From NCBI GenBank assembly GCA_033852095.1, contig JAWSVD010000074.1:1-64000 (forward strand): 64,000 nt of DNA. Reading direction: 5' to 3'. Within the stretch, counting starts at the first letter, position 1. The number at the start of each line of letters is the position of its first letter. Below, one piece after another: positions 1-8,645 of the stretch. This DNA comes from CALCKW01 sp033852095 (lineage in GTDB: Bacteria > Pseudomonadota > Gammaproteobacteria > CALCKW01). A program made the position numbers and the translations under genes. The notes beneath the pieces are model-generated. The model worked only from the letters and a program-made list of their open reading frames with translations. It was not told the DNA's origin and searched no databases.

Positions 1-167
1 GTGAGTGGCGTGTCGAATTTCATGAGCCCTGCCTTAAGGTGCCGATTAGGGTGAGAAGTGAAGGCCCGTCGCGCGGTGGCTGGACCCCATAACGTGCTGT
101 TCCTGACCCTGTTGGGCCAGTTGGTTTACCATAGTCGATTTGCCGCCGCCGAGATGCTTAAAATCTG

Positions 168-2201
168 ATGCGCTTGAAAACGCCCGCCTTGCGACTTCTG
201 ATGCCGATCGCCCACGCCGTGCTTGCGCTCGGCCTGCTCTGCGGCACGGTGGGGCACGCAGCCGAAAACCCGCAGTTCGGCAAGGCATCGACTGCTGCGC
301 CCCGCTATTTGGAGCCACTGCCGCGGCCCATCTCATTGCAACCCTACGTGGATTTTTGGGTACAAATCTACGGCGTCTTGGACGACGGCAAAGCGGTTAT
401 CCACGACGCGCAGCGCACCGACAAGATCTACGCTGTCGTCGACGTACCCCATGGCGCCGGCCGCGCAGCCAAAAAGGCCGCCACCGCACCGGAGATCCGC
501 GCCTACCAAGCCGCGCTGCGTGCTGTTGCCGCTGGCGCATACAGCGACAATAAGTACACCCAACAAGTGCTGCTGCTGTGGGGTAAAAACACCGATAAAC
601 AAAGCTTATTGGCGGCGGCCGAGCGGCTGCGCTTTCAACCCGGCCACGCCGACGAGTTCAAACGCAGCTTGTCGCGTGCGGCAAAAGTACAGCCCTTCAT
701 TCGCCACGCGCTGCGCGAAGCTAACATCCCGCTGGAACTGGACGCGCTGCCCCACGTCGAATCCTTCTTCCGCAACGACGAGAAATCCAGCGCCGGCGCC
801 ATCGGTATCTGGCAATTTACGCCGACCATTGGCCGCGAATACATGCGCGTCGATGAATTGCTCGACGAGCGGCTGGACCCACGAAAATCCGCCGTTGCCG
901 CGGCCAGATTGCTGAAACACAATTTCGAGGTAACCGGTAATTGGCCCATGGCTGTCACCGCTTACAACCACGGCACCACCGGTGTGCTGCGCGCAGCACG
1001 CGAACTAAAAACCCCCGATCTCGGGGAGATCGCCCGGCGCTACACCGGAGAGAGCTTTGGTTTCGCCTCCCGAAATTTCTACGCAGCCGTGTTAGCCGCG
1101 GCGGATGTGGAGGCCAGCGCCCACCGGTATTTCGGGCCCTCCATGCTCCCTGCTGCCCGCACGTTGAGCGCCCACCACGCCCCGCCCAACACCACGCTCG
1201 CGGCCCTGGCCAAGGCGCTGGCCCTGCCGCTAAAAACACTACAAGCAGACAACCCCGCCCTGGGAAAAGCGCTGCGAAAGAGCCAATTGCCGCTGCCCGC
1301 GGGCTATACAGTGTGGCTGGATTGTGGCAGCTGCGAGCAGCAAGCATTAACGCTGGAGCAATTGCGCCGCGAGAGCCCCGGCAGTTACAGAACACTGAAA
1401 ATACAAGCGGGGGACAGCCTCTCGATAATCGCCGAGCGCAACGGCATCAAAAGCAAAGAGCTGGTGACGCTCAACGGCTTGAAATCCGCGCACCACATTC
1501 GCGCCGGACAAAAGCTCAAACTGCCCTGGCCCAGCCACGGCATTGAGCCTCAGGGCGAGCAGCTCGTACTGCCCGCCTCACTGCGGCAACTGAGCGATGC
1601 ACCTCTGCTGAGCACCGAAGAGCTCACCACACAACACCGCTGGCGACACGCGGACGCCTACAGGCCTGACCAGCGCTTTGGTTACAAAGCCCAGCTTGCG
1701 CAAGTGCAGCAAGCGCAGATAGACCAGGGCCTCGTCAGCCTGACGGCGGCCGGCACCCTCTACTCGGACGCCAATAAATACACCGTAGCAAAAGACAGTA
1801 CCGTCGCACTGCAGCCAGGTGAGACCATCGATCACCTCGCCCAGTGGCTGGAGCTTGACCCTCAGTCTCTGTTCCTGATCAATGGCCTGAATAGCGGTGC
1901 GATGCAGGCGCTGGGGCAGCGCGTGGTGGTGGTTTTTGACTCCATCAGCCGCGCCGAATTCGAGCGCAGGCGCAAACGCTACCATTCGGATAAACAGCGG
2001 CGTTTTTACGCGGATAAAAAAATAACCCGCGAGATATTTCACGAGATAAAACAAGGCGACCAGCTGTGGCAAATCGCCACTGCCCGCTACGGCGTGCCGC
2101 TCTGGCTGTTGATGGAATACAACCCCGCACTGGATTTCCGCACCCTGAGACCGGGCGACAAAATCCGATTGCCCAAACTGGAAGCGCGCGACAATGGTTG
2201 A
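168..2201 (+). CDS. mltD: LysM-containing lytic transglycosylase, MltD-like
   Basis: Predicted periplasmic or membrane-bound murein lytic transglycosylase that cleaves the glycan strands of peptidoglycan (677 aa). A signal peptide occupies about residues 1-32. The SLT domain spans about 180-300, with the catalytic Glu inside PHVESFF (about residue 198), then GAIGIWQF and TAYNHG, all typical of the MltD branch. Three LysM-like segments follow (about 405-450, 540-590 and 625-672), the last two more degenerate. Escherichia coli MltD is shorter (452 aa), so this belongs to the longer multi-LysM type. No lipobox Cys is evident at the signal cleavage site. The 3' end overlaps mobA by 8 bp. The ribosome-binding site is weak, so the start is less certain than the family call. 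Confidence 0.88.
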   Translation: MRLKTPALRLLMPIAHAVLALGLLCGTVGHAAENPQFGKASTAAPRYLEPLPRPISLQPYVDFWVQIYGVLDDGKAVIHDAQRTDKIYAVVDVPHGAGRAAKKAATAPEIRAYQAALRAVAAGAYSDNKYTQQVLLLWGKNTDKQSLLAAAERLRFQPGHADEFKRSLSRAAKVQPFIRHALREANIPLELDALPHVESFFRNDEKSSAGAIGIWQFTPTIGREYMRVDELLDERLDPRKSAVAAARLLKHNFEVTGNWPMAVTAYNHGTTGVLRAARELKTPDLGEIARRYTGESFGFASRNFYAAVLAAADVEASAHRYFGPSMLPAARTLSAHHAPPNTTLAALAKALALPLKTLQADNPALGKALRKSQLPLPAGYTVWLDCGSCEQQALTLEQLRRESPGSYRTLKIQAGDSLSIIAERNGIKSKELVTLNGLKSAHHIRAGQKLKLPWPSHGIEPQGEQLVLPASLRQLSDAPLLSTEELTTQHRWRHADAYRPDQRFGYKAQLAQVQQAQIDQGLVSLTAAGTLYSDANKYTVAKDSTVALQPGETIDHLAQWLELDPQSLFLINGLNSGAMQALGQRVVVVFDSISRAEFERRRKRYHSDKQRRFYADKKITREIFHEIKQGDQLWQIATARYGVPLWLLMEYNPALDFRTLRPGDKIRLPKLEARDNG

Positions 2202-2796
2202 GTCTGAAACGAGCGTGACAGCACTGATCTTGGCCGGGGGCCGCGCCACCCGTATGGGCGGCACTGACAAGGGCCTCGTGCCCTTGGCGGGCAAGTCCAT
2301 GATCGAGCATGTCCTGGACCGCATCAGCCCACAGGTCGACAGCCTGCTAATCAATGCAAACCGGAACATCGCCAGTTACAGCGCATTGGGCCCTGAGGTC
2401 GTGCAGGACACGCTGGAGGGGTTTCAAGGCCCTCTCGCTGGCATGTTGGCAGGCCTCGACGCCTGCAACGGCCCCCTGCTGATCACCGCGCCCTGTGATT
2501 CACCCACCCCGCCCGCGGATTACGTCACGCGTATGCTGCAGGCGCTAGACGACAGCGGCGCCTCCATCGCTGTCGCGCACGACGGCAAACGCCTGCAACC
2601 GGTGTTCTGCCTGTTGAAAAAAGAGCTGGCGAGCAGCATGCGCGATTTTCTGCTCGGCGGTGACCGCAAGATAGACCTGTGGTTCTCGCAGCACCCGATG
2701 GTGGAGGTCAGCTTCGCGGATCAAGCCGAGGCCTTTGCCAACGTCAACAACCCTGACGAGTTGGTGCTGCAAGAGAGTTTGTTAAAAAACAAATAG
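2194..2796 (+). CDS. mobA: molybdenum cofactor guanylyltransferase
   Basis: Transfers GMP from GTP to molybdopterin, a step towards the bis-MGD cofactor of DMSO-reductase-family enzymes. The N-terminus carries the nucleotidyltransferase signature LILAGGRATRMGGTDKG (about residues 6-22) with the binding Lys, followed by PLAGKSMIEHVLDRI. APCDSPTPP at about 99-107 supplies the metal-binding Asp. At 200 aa the length matches the family. It starts inside the 3' end of the transglycosylase gene, which suggests translational coupling. Its likely client, the molybdenum formate dehydrogenase, is the next gene cluster, pointing towards it on the other strand. Confidence 0.93.
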   Translation: MVESETSVTALILAGGRATRMGGTDKGLVPLAGKSMIEHVLDRISPQVDSLLINANRNIASYSALGPEVVQDTLEGFQGPLAGMLAGLDACNGPLLITAPCDSPTPPADYVTRMLQALDDSGASIAVAHDGKRLQPVFCLLKKELASSMRDFLLGGDRKIDLWFSQHPMVEVSFADQAEAFANVNNPDELVLQESLLKNK

Positions 2797-2867
2797 AGCG
2801 GCGCGAAAATAACATCCGCCCTTGTATTAAATCGAAAACCACTACGACAGAGCGGCAGAGTGGCAAA

Positions 2868-3755
2868 CGTAGGGCGTATAAGCGCAGCGCATCCGCGGCG
2901 ATGTTGCTCCGAACGCTGCACTCGCCGGACAACACTGGATTCGACACAACTGCGCCCAGGCCGTGTTCAGTGATGGATTGCAGGCATGCCGCGGAGGCGC
3001 CTGCGGCTTGTCCGCCCTACGAGGCTGGTGTGGGCTCAATCGTAGGGCGTATAAGCGCAGCGCATCCGCGGTGATGTTGCTCCGAACGCTGCANNNNNNN
3101 NNNNNNNNNACAACTGTGCCCAGGCCGTGTTAAGTGATGGATTGCAGGCATGCCGCGGAGGCGCCTGCGGCTTGTCCGCCCTACGAGGCTGGTGTGGGAT
3201 CAAACGTCGGCCGTATAAGCGCAGCGCATCCGCGGCGATGTTGCTCCGAACGCTGCACTCGCCGAATAACGCTGGATTCGACACACCGTGCCCAGGCTGT
3301 GTTCGGTGATGGGATGCGGGGCATGTCGCGGAGGCGCCTGCGGCTTGTCCGCCCTACGAAGCCAGTGTGGGATCAAACGTCGGGCGTATAAGCGCAGCGC
3401 ATCCGCGGCGATATTGCTCCAAGCGCCGCGCTCACCGTATAACGCCGGATTCGACACACCGTGCCCAGGCCCTGTTCGGTGACAGTTTGCGGGGCATGCC
3501 GCTGAGGCGCCTGCGGCTTGTCCGCCCTACTCGGCTGACGCGGAACCAATGTAGGGCGTATAAGCGAAGCGCATCCGCGGCGATCTCACCCCGAGACACT
3601 GCGCTCGCGGCATAACGCCGAATCCGACACGCGGTGCCCAGGCCGCGTTCGGTGATGGATTGCAGGCATGCCGCGGAGGCGCATGCGGCTTGCCCGCCCT
3701 ACAGGGCTAGTGCGAAATCGATCGTAGAGCGTAAAAGCGAAGCGTATCCACGGCG
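2868..3755. repeat. tandem array of about 173-bp units made of inverted REP-like arms
   Basis: Five full units begin at about 2868, 3041, 3205, 3378 and 3550, and a truncated sixth at 3723, giving a spacing of 172-173 bp except across the N-run. Each unit opens with an arm beginning CGTAGGGCGTATAAGCGCAG and, about 120 bp later, carries an inverted counterpart ending GCTTGTCCGCCCTACG (unit 1: 2989-3021). The two arms are near reverse complements, so each unit can fold into a long stem. Divergence between units increases towards the right end. Short reading frames in the array are low-complexity by-products. It fills the space between convergent mobA and the formate dehydrogenase gene. The arms resemble extragenic palindromes common in proteobacteria, but the tandem arrangement is unusual. 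Confidence 0.9.
3094..3109. other. assembly gap inside the repeat array
   Basis: Sixteen N lie in the second repeat unit. The same stretch in unit 1, between CGAACGCTGCA and ACAACTG, is 25 bases long. Unit 2 is 164 bp here, whereas intact units are 172-173 bp. The gap is therefore probably about 9 bases longer than written. Confidence 0.95.
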
Positions 3756-3759
3756 ATGC

Positions 3760-3781
3760 TGGCCCCACAACGGTGGGGCCA
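3760..3781 (-). terminator. candidate hairpin terminator after the formate dehydrogenase operon
   Basis: A perfect 9-bp stem (TGGCCCCAC / GTGGGGCCA) with a 4-nt loop lies 9 bp beyond the stop of the formate dehydrogenase catalytic gene. There is no clear T-run on either strand, so it may be a 3' stabilising hairpin rather than a strong intrinsic terminator. Confidence 0.45.
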
Positions 3782-3790
3782 ACATCCCCT

Positions 3791-6541
3791 CTACTCCACG
3801 TTGACCGATTCGAGCTGCACCGCGCAGAATTTGAATTCGGGAATTTTCCCGAAAGGATCCAGCGCCTCGTTGGTGAGCAGATTTGCCGCTGCTTCGTGGA
3901 AACAAAAGGGCAGAAAGACCTCGCCTTTGCTCATGCCTGTGTCCTCACGGGTAAAGGCAGATATCTCCCCACGACGGGTGCTCATACGCACCTGATCGCC
4001 CGCCTGCAATCCGATGCGCTGTAGGTCTGCCGGATGCAGTGTCACCACGGGCACCGGCTCCAGAGAATCCAATATCTCCGCGCGGCGTGTCATGGAGCCG
4101 GTGTGCCAGTGCTCCAACAAGCGACCGGTGATCAACACAAAAGGGTAGTCGGCGTCGGGCAGTTCATCGGCTGGTTTAAAGCTAGCGGGCACAAAACGCC
4201 CACGCCCCGATTCGGTCGGAAAACCATCCACGAACACCACGCCCTGCCCCGGTTGATCCTCCTGCGCACAGGGATAGGTCACCGACTCCTCTTGCTCAAG
4301 TCGCTGCCAGGAGATACCGGTGATGCTTGGCATGGAGCCCCGCATTTCCTCGTAGACATCGCTGACGTGCTCGTACTGCCAGTCCAGGCCTAGGCCATTG
4401 GCAATCTGCTGCAAGATCCACACATCGGGTTTTGCATCCCCAGGCGGCATCACCGCCTGTCGCCCCATCTGTACGCGTCGATCGGTGTTTGTGACCGTGC
4501 CGTCCTTCTCCGGCCAAGCTGTTGCGGGCAGCACCACGTCGGCAAAGGCCGCTGTCTCGGTCAGGAACAAGTCCTGCACCACCAGGTGTTTGAGACTGGC
4601 CATGGCATGGCGTGCGTGGTTGAGATTGGGGTCTGACATGGCCGGGTTCTCGCCCATGATGTACATGGCTTCAATTTCACCCGCCGCGGCCTTGTGCATG
4701 ATCTCTACCACGGTCAGGCCGGGCTTGGAGTCGAGTTCATGACCCCAATACTCAGAGAACCATGCCTGTACTTCAGGCTTGTCCACGCGTTGATAGTCCG
4801 GGTACATCATGGGGATCAACCCCGCATCCGAGGCACCCTGTACGTTGTTTTGCCCGCGCAGCGGGTGCAGCCCGCAACCGGGCCGCCCGATTTGACCTGT
4901 CATCATCGCCAGCGCGATCAAGCAGCGCACGTTGTCGGTGCCGTGGGTGTGTTGCGATACCCCCATGCCCCAGAGAATCATCGCCCCCTTGGCCGTGGCG
5001 TAGAGCCGCGCCACGTAGCGAATGGTCTCAGCGTCGATACCGCAGATAGGCGCCATGGCCTCTGGGCTGTACGCGGCCACGTTCGCCAGTATCAAATCAA
5101 AATCGCTGGTTTTGCTGTCGACAAAGTCCTGGTTGACCAGCCCCTCCTCGACAATGACATGGATCATGGCGTTGAGCAGTGCCACGTCTGTGTCGGGCTT
5201 GAACTGCAACACCCGATGAGCATGGCGTGCCATGTCCGTGCGCCGCGGGTCTATCATGATCAGCTTGGTGCCATTCTTTACCGCGTTTTTAATGAAGGTC
5301 GCGGCCACTGGGTGGTTTGCCGCCGGATTCGATCCAATCACGATCACCACATCAGCGAGTGCAACGTCTTCCACTTGGTTAGAGACAGCGCCGCTGCCCA
5401 CGCCTTCGAGCAGTGCAGACACAGACGATGCATGGCACAGGCGTGTGCAGTGGTCGACGTTGTTGGAGCGAAAACCTGTGCGCACCAACTTTTGGAAAAG
5501 ATAGGCCTCTTCGTTGCTGCCTTTTGCGCTGCCAAATCCCGCCAGAGCGGAAGGCCCAGTACCATCGAGTGCGTTCTTCAATCCGCCAACTGCCAAGGCT
5601 ATCGCCTCTTCCCAGCTGGCCTCTCTGAACATCTTGCTCCAGTCGGCCGGGTCGAAATGTTCATTCAAGCCCTTGGCAACACCAGCCTTGCGAATCAGCG
5701 GCACGCGCAGCCGCTCGGGGTTATGGATGTAGTCAAAGCCGTAGCGTCCTTTGACGCACAGCCGGCTCTGATTCGCCGGTCCATCACGCCCAGTGACCGA
5801 AGTGATCTTGTCGTCTTTAACCTGATAACTCAGCAGACAACCCACCCCACAAAAGGGACAGACGGAATCCACACTGCGCTCGGGCTCTGGCTGCTTGAAT
5901 TCGCTGGCGGACATCAGCGCACCGGTGGGGCAGGCTTGCACGCACTCGCCACAGGCCACGCAACTGCTCTCACCCAGCTTATCTTCGAGATCGAACACAA
6001 TGCGCGCATCCGCACCGCGACCGGCAAAGCCAATGACGTCGTTCACCTGCTCTTCACGGCAGGCTCGCAGGCAGCGTGTGCACTGGATACAGGCGTCTAA
6101 ATTGACGGTTATCGCCGGGTGCGAATGGTCAAAAGTCGGTTGTGTTCGTGTGCCAAATCGCGAGCTTTTGACGTCGAGCCTGTCACACCAAAGCTGCAGT
6201 TCTGAATTCACGCTGTAGACCGTGTCACTGACATCGCCTTGCAGCAGTTCGAGCACCATTTTCTGCGACTTGCGCGCTCTGGCTGTGTCGGTTTTGACCA
6301 CCATGCCCGCTGTTGGCTGGCGAAAACAAGACGGCGCCAAGGTGCGCTCCCCTTCGATCTCCACCACACAGACGCGGCAATTGCCGTCGACCCTTAATCC
6401 AGGCTTGTAACACAGGTGGGGGATCTCAATGCCGAGCCGACTGGCAACTTGCAAAATGCTTTCACCGGCCAACGCCTCAGCGGGCTGACCGTTGAGTTCA
6501 AAAGCGATGGTTTCTGGCGTTGCTGCAATTTGAATGCTCAT
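3791..6541 (-). CDS. fdhA: NAD-dependent formate dehydrogenase, molybdopterin catalytic subunit
   Basis: Catalytic subunit that oxidises formate to CO2 and passes electrons through Fe-S clusters to the diaphorase partner (916 aa, cytoplasmic). In order: an N-terminal [2Fe-2S] domain (CYKPGLRVDGNCRVC), a NuoG-type His/Cys cluster site, two [4Fe-4S] sites (CIQCTRCLRAC and CVACGECVQACP), the catalytic-domain cluster CPFCGVGC, then the bis-MGD region. In VDHCTRLCHASSV the second Cys sits where selenocysteine occurs in Sec-type formate dehydrogenases, so this is a Cys enzyme. The start is the ATG in an ATGA overlap with the upstream gene; a longer reading begins in-frame upstream but lacks homology. 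No fdhD or fdsC/fdsD-type accessory gene is adjacent. Confidence 0.92.
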   Translation of the reverse strand: MSIQIAATPETIAFELNGQPAEALAGESILQVASRLGIEIPHLCYKPGLRVDGNCRVCVVEIEGERTLAPSCFRQPTAGMVVKTDTARARKSQKMVLELLQGDVSDTVYSVNSELQLWCDRLDVKSSRFGTRTQPTFDHSHPAITVNLDACIQCTRCLRACREEQVNDVIGFAGRGADARIVFDLEDKLGESSCVACGECVQACPTGALMSASEFKQPEPERSVDSVCPFCGVGCLLSYQVKDDKITSVTGRDGPANQSRLCVKGRYGFDYIHNPERLRVPLIRKAGVAKGLNEHFDPADWSKMFREASWEEAIALAVGGLKNALDGTGPSALAGFGSAKGSNEEAYLFQKLVRTGFRSNNVDHCTRLCHASSVSALLEGVGSGAVSNQVEDVALADVVIVIGSNPAANHPVAATFIKNAVKNGTKLIMIDPRRTDMARHAHRVLQFKPDTDVALLNAMIHVIVEEGLVNQDFVDSKTSDFDLILANVAAYSPEAMAPICGIDAETIRYVARLYATAKGAMILWGMGVSQHTHGTDNVRCLIALAMMTGQIGRPGCGLHPLRGQNNVQGASDAGLIPMMYPDYQRVDKPEVQAWFSEYWGHELDSKPGLTVVEIMHKAAAGEIEAMYIMGENPAMSDPNLNHARHAMASLKHLVVQDLFLTETAAFADVVLPATAWPEKDGTVTNTDRRVQMGRQAVMPPGDAKPDVWILQQIANGLGLDWQYEHVSDVYEEMRGSMPSITGISWQRLEQEESVTYPCAQEDQPGQGVVFVDGFPTESGRGRFVPASFKPADELPDADYPFVLITGRLLEHWHTGSMTRRAEILDSLEPVPVVTLHPADLQRIGLQAGDQVRMSTRRGEISAFTREDTGMSKGEVFLPFCFHEAAANLLTNEALDPFGKIPEFKFCAVQLESVNVE

Positions 6542-8256
6542 GCCTTCGCCCCCGTGTGCAACAGTTCCGGGAAATATTTGATCACGCTGCGCGCGGGGTT
6601 GGGGGCCGCTTGGCCCAGACCGCAAATAGACGCGTCAACCATCACTTCACAGAGATCTTCCAACAGTTCTTCATCCCAGTCGGGCTGCGACATGATGGCG
6701 ACGGCCTTTTGCGTGCCCACCCGACAGGGCGTGCACTGACCACAGGATTCATGGGCGAAAAACTGCATAGAATTCAGCGCCGCATCGCGCACGCTGTCCT
6801 GATCCGAGAGCACGATAACCGCCGCCGAGCCGATAAAACAGCCGTATTCCTGCAGTGTGTCGAAATCGAGCGGCACATTGGCCAGCGACGCGGGCAGGAT
6901 GCCGCCCGAGGCGCCACCGGGAAAATACGCTTGCAATTCATGACCATCGAGCATGCCGCCGCAATGTTCATCGATAAGCTCCAGCAACGTAATGCCCGCG
7001 GGTGCCAAGTGCACGCCTGGGTTTTTTACCCGTCCACTCACGGAGAAGGACCGCAGGCCACTGCGACCGTTGCGGCCCTGATCGGCAAACCACGGCGCAC
7101 CGCGCTCCATCAACTCTCGCACCCAATAGAGCGTCTCGCAGTTGTGTTCGAGCGTGGGCCGACCGAACAGCCCCACTTCGGCCACAAAGGGTGGACGCAG
7201 CCGCGGCATGCCACGCTTTCCCTCGATAGATTCGATCATCGCCGACTCTTCACCGCAGATATAGGCGCCGGCGCCACGGCGGATCTGCAGCTCGGGCAGC
7301 TCGCTGAAATGCTGAGACAACTCGTCCCAAGCACGCTGCAATAACAGGCGAATATGCGGGTACTCGTCTCGCACGTAGATGTAGCAGCGGTCTATGCCGA
7401 TTACAGACGCCGCTATCAACAGTCCTTCCAGCAGCCGATGCGGGTCCTGCTCCAGATAGTGACGATCTTTGAACGTGCCCGGCTCGCCTTCGTCAATGTT
7501 GATGGCCATCAATCGTGGCACGGGCTGATCGCGCAAAATACGCCACTTGCGCCCCGCGGGGAAACCCGCTCCGCCAAGCCCTCGCAGCCCGGCGCTTTCC
7601 AAGCTTTCGATGAAGGAATCCGCGCTGCGCTCGCCCGACAACAGTTGCCGGTAAAGCGTGTAACCGCCGGCCGCTATGTAGCTGTCCAAGTCTAAGGCGG
7701 TGTCGCAGCTATTTGCAGCGGTGTTGTTGTCCCTGATTGCTTGACGCACGGCATCTGCATCCGCCTGCCCAATCGCCTGCCAGCCGACCACCGCGACCGG
7801 TGCCTCGGCGCAGCGGCCCACGCACGGTACTCGCTGCACCCGCACCTGATCGCCCAAGCTTTGCTCCAGCTCAGCGAGCAGTGGCTCTGCCCCCGCCATG
7901 CAGCAACTGACCGAATCACAGACACGTACCGTCAGCGGTGCTGGCGCGTCTTCGCCGTCCTGGACGATATCAAAATGATGGTAAAAGCTCGCCACTTCCA
8001 GCACTTCTGCCGCACTGAGCGACATCTCGGCCGCCAGCGCCATCAGGTGCCGCTTGTGCAACGCGCCAAAGTGATCTTGAATAAGGTGCAGGTGTTCGAT
8101 CAGCAGGTCGTTGCTCACGGAGCGGCCTGAGAGCAGCTGTTGAACTTCCTCCAGCGCAGTTGTATCGACTTGCCGGCCCTTCTTCTTGCCCCTGCGTCGC
8201 TTGCTTCTATTGTCCACGGACGCCGCGTTGCGCACAGCACCAAACTGCTCTTTCAA
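6538..8256 (-). CDS. fdhB: formate dehydrogenase diaphorase subunit, NuoE-NuoF fusion
   Basis: NAD-reducing module of the formate dehydrogenase (572 aa). Residues about 30-170 form a NuoE-like [2Fe-2S] domain with CDSVSC and, downstream, CVGRC. Residues about 200-560 form a NuoF-like domain: GLRGLGGAGFPAGRKW (FMN/NADH), GAGAYICGEESAMIESIEG, and the [4Fe-4S] site CGQCTPCRVGT with a distal Cys in SICGLG. In Fds-type enzymes these are usually two proteins (FdsG and FdsB). A basic stretch, RSKRRRGKKKGR, precedes the first domain. The likely start is TTG, preceded at 8 nt by AGGAG. It is coupled to the catalytic gene by ATGA. Such modules are related to complex I, but the adjacent catalytic subunit fixes the role. 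Confidence 0.88.
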   Translation of the reverse strand: MKEQFGAVRNAASVDNRSKRRRGKKKGRQVDTTALEEVQQLLSGRSVSNDLLIEHLHLIQDHFGALHKRHLMALAAEMSLSAAEVLEVASFYHHFDIVQDGEDAPAPLTVRVCDSVSCCMAGAEPLLAELEQSLGDQVRVQRVPCVGRCAEAPVAVVGWQAIGQADADAVRQAIRDNNTAANSCDTALDLDSYIAAGGYTLYRQLLSGERSADSFIESLESAGLRGLGGAGFPAGRKWRILRDQPVPRLMAINIDEGEPGTFKDRHYLEQDPHRLLEGLLIAASVIGIDRCYIYVRDEYPHIRLLLQRAWDELSQHFSELPELQIRRGAGAYICGEESAMIESIEGKRGMPRLRPPFVAEVGLFGRPTLEHNCETLYWVRELMERGAPWFADQGRNGRSGLRSFSVSGRVKNPGVHLAPAGITLLELIDEHCGGMLDGHELQAYFPGGASGGILPASLANVPLDFDTLQEYGCFIGSAAVIVLSDQDSVRDAALNSMQFFAHESCGQCTPCRVGTQKAVAIMSQPDWDEELLEDLCEVMVDASICGLGQAAPNPARSVIKYFPELLHTGAKA

Positions 8257-8645
8257 ATCCTTAACTCCTGAACGCTACCGGAGCCTATTTGGCTCTCTAC
8301 AGACACATCACTGGGTGTCATTATGAAGAATACTGCCTGAATGGTCGCTACCCAAGCGACACCCGCCTAAACCCTAGCGACAAGGCGACTCTACAGGGAT
8401 AAAAATGCGATCACTGGAACAGCTAGCTGTGGTCAGATGTCGCACACTTAGCTTGCGATGTTGTTCCATTTTTGGTAAATATTCAGTGACACAAATAATT
8501 AACAGTTAGACAGATTCAATGTAATGCAAAGGTTAGATCACTGTACTACGCCCTACTGGTATGATTGTTGAGTCATAACAACCACGGTCTACGGACAATT
8601 GCCTTCTCACGATAAAACCACCGAAGTTGCCGGAGTACAAAATCA
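8257..8645. promoter_or_regulatory. divergent intergenic region with a possible extended -10 promoter
   Basis: About 390 bp separate the formate dehydrogenase operon from the SRPBCC gene, so both promoters should be here. On the + strand TGGTATGAT (8557-8565) matches an extended -10, about 80 bp before the SRPBCC start, with a poor -35. An inverted repeat TTGTT-N7-AACAA (8565-8581) overlaps its right edge and could be an operator. No convincing promoter was picked out for the leftward operon. Confidence 0.35.

Noticed and set aside
1..22. A - strand ATG reading MKFDTPLT running off the left edge, possibly the start of a gene divergent from the transglycosylase.
   Set aside because: Eight codons and a poor ribosome site are not enough to support a gene.
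3036..3615. Several short open frames within the repeat array on both strands.
   Set aside because: They repeat with the unit, contain the N-run in one case, and encode no recognisable protein.
2868..3755. CRISPR array.
   Set aside because: Units are about 173 bp, the whole unit is repeated rather than a short repeat with unique spacers, and no cas genes are present.
4694..6100. Long open frame on the + strand inside the formate dehydrogenase catalytic gene.
   Set aside because: It is fully antisense to a gene with strong domain evidence and shows no recognisable motif; it is explained by codon bias on the other strand.
3791..6541. Selenocysteine codon in the formate dehydrogenase catalytic subunit.
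   Set aside because: The position in CTRLCHASSV is an ordinary Cys codon and there is no in-frame TGA.
6542..6625. A 28-residue N-terminal extension of the formate dehydrogenase catalytic subunit.
   Set aside because: It lies in the 3' end of the upstream gene; the ATGA overlap start has the expected N-terminus of the ferredoxin-like domain.
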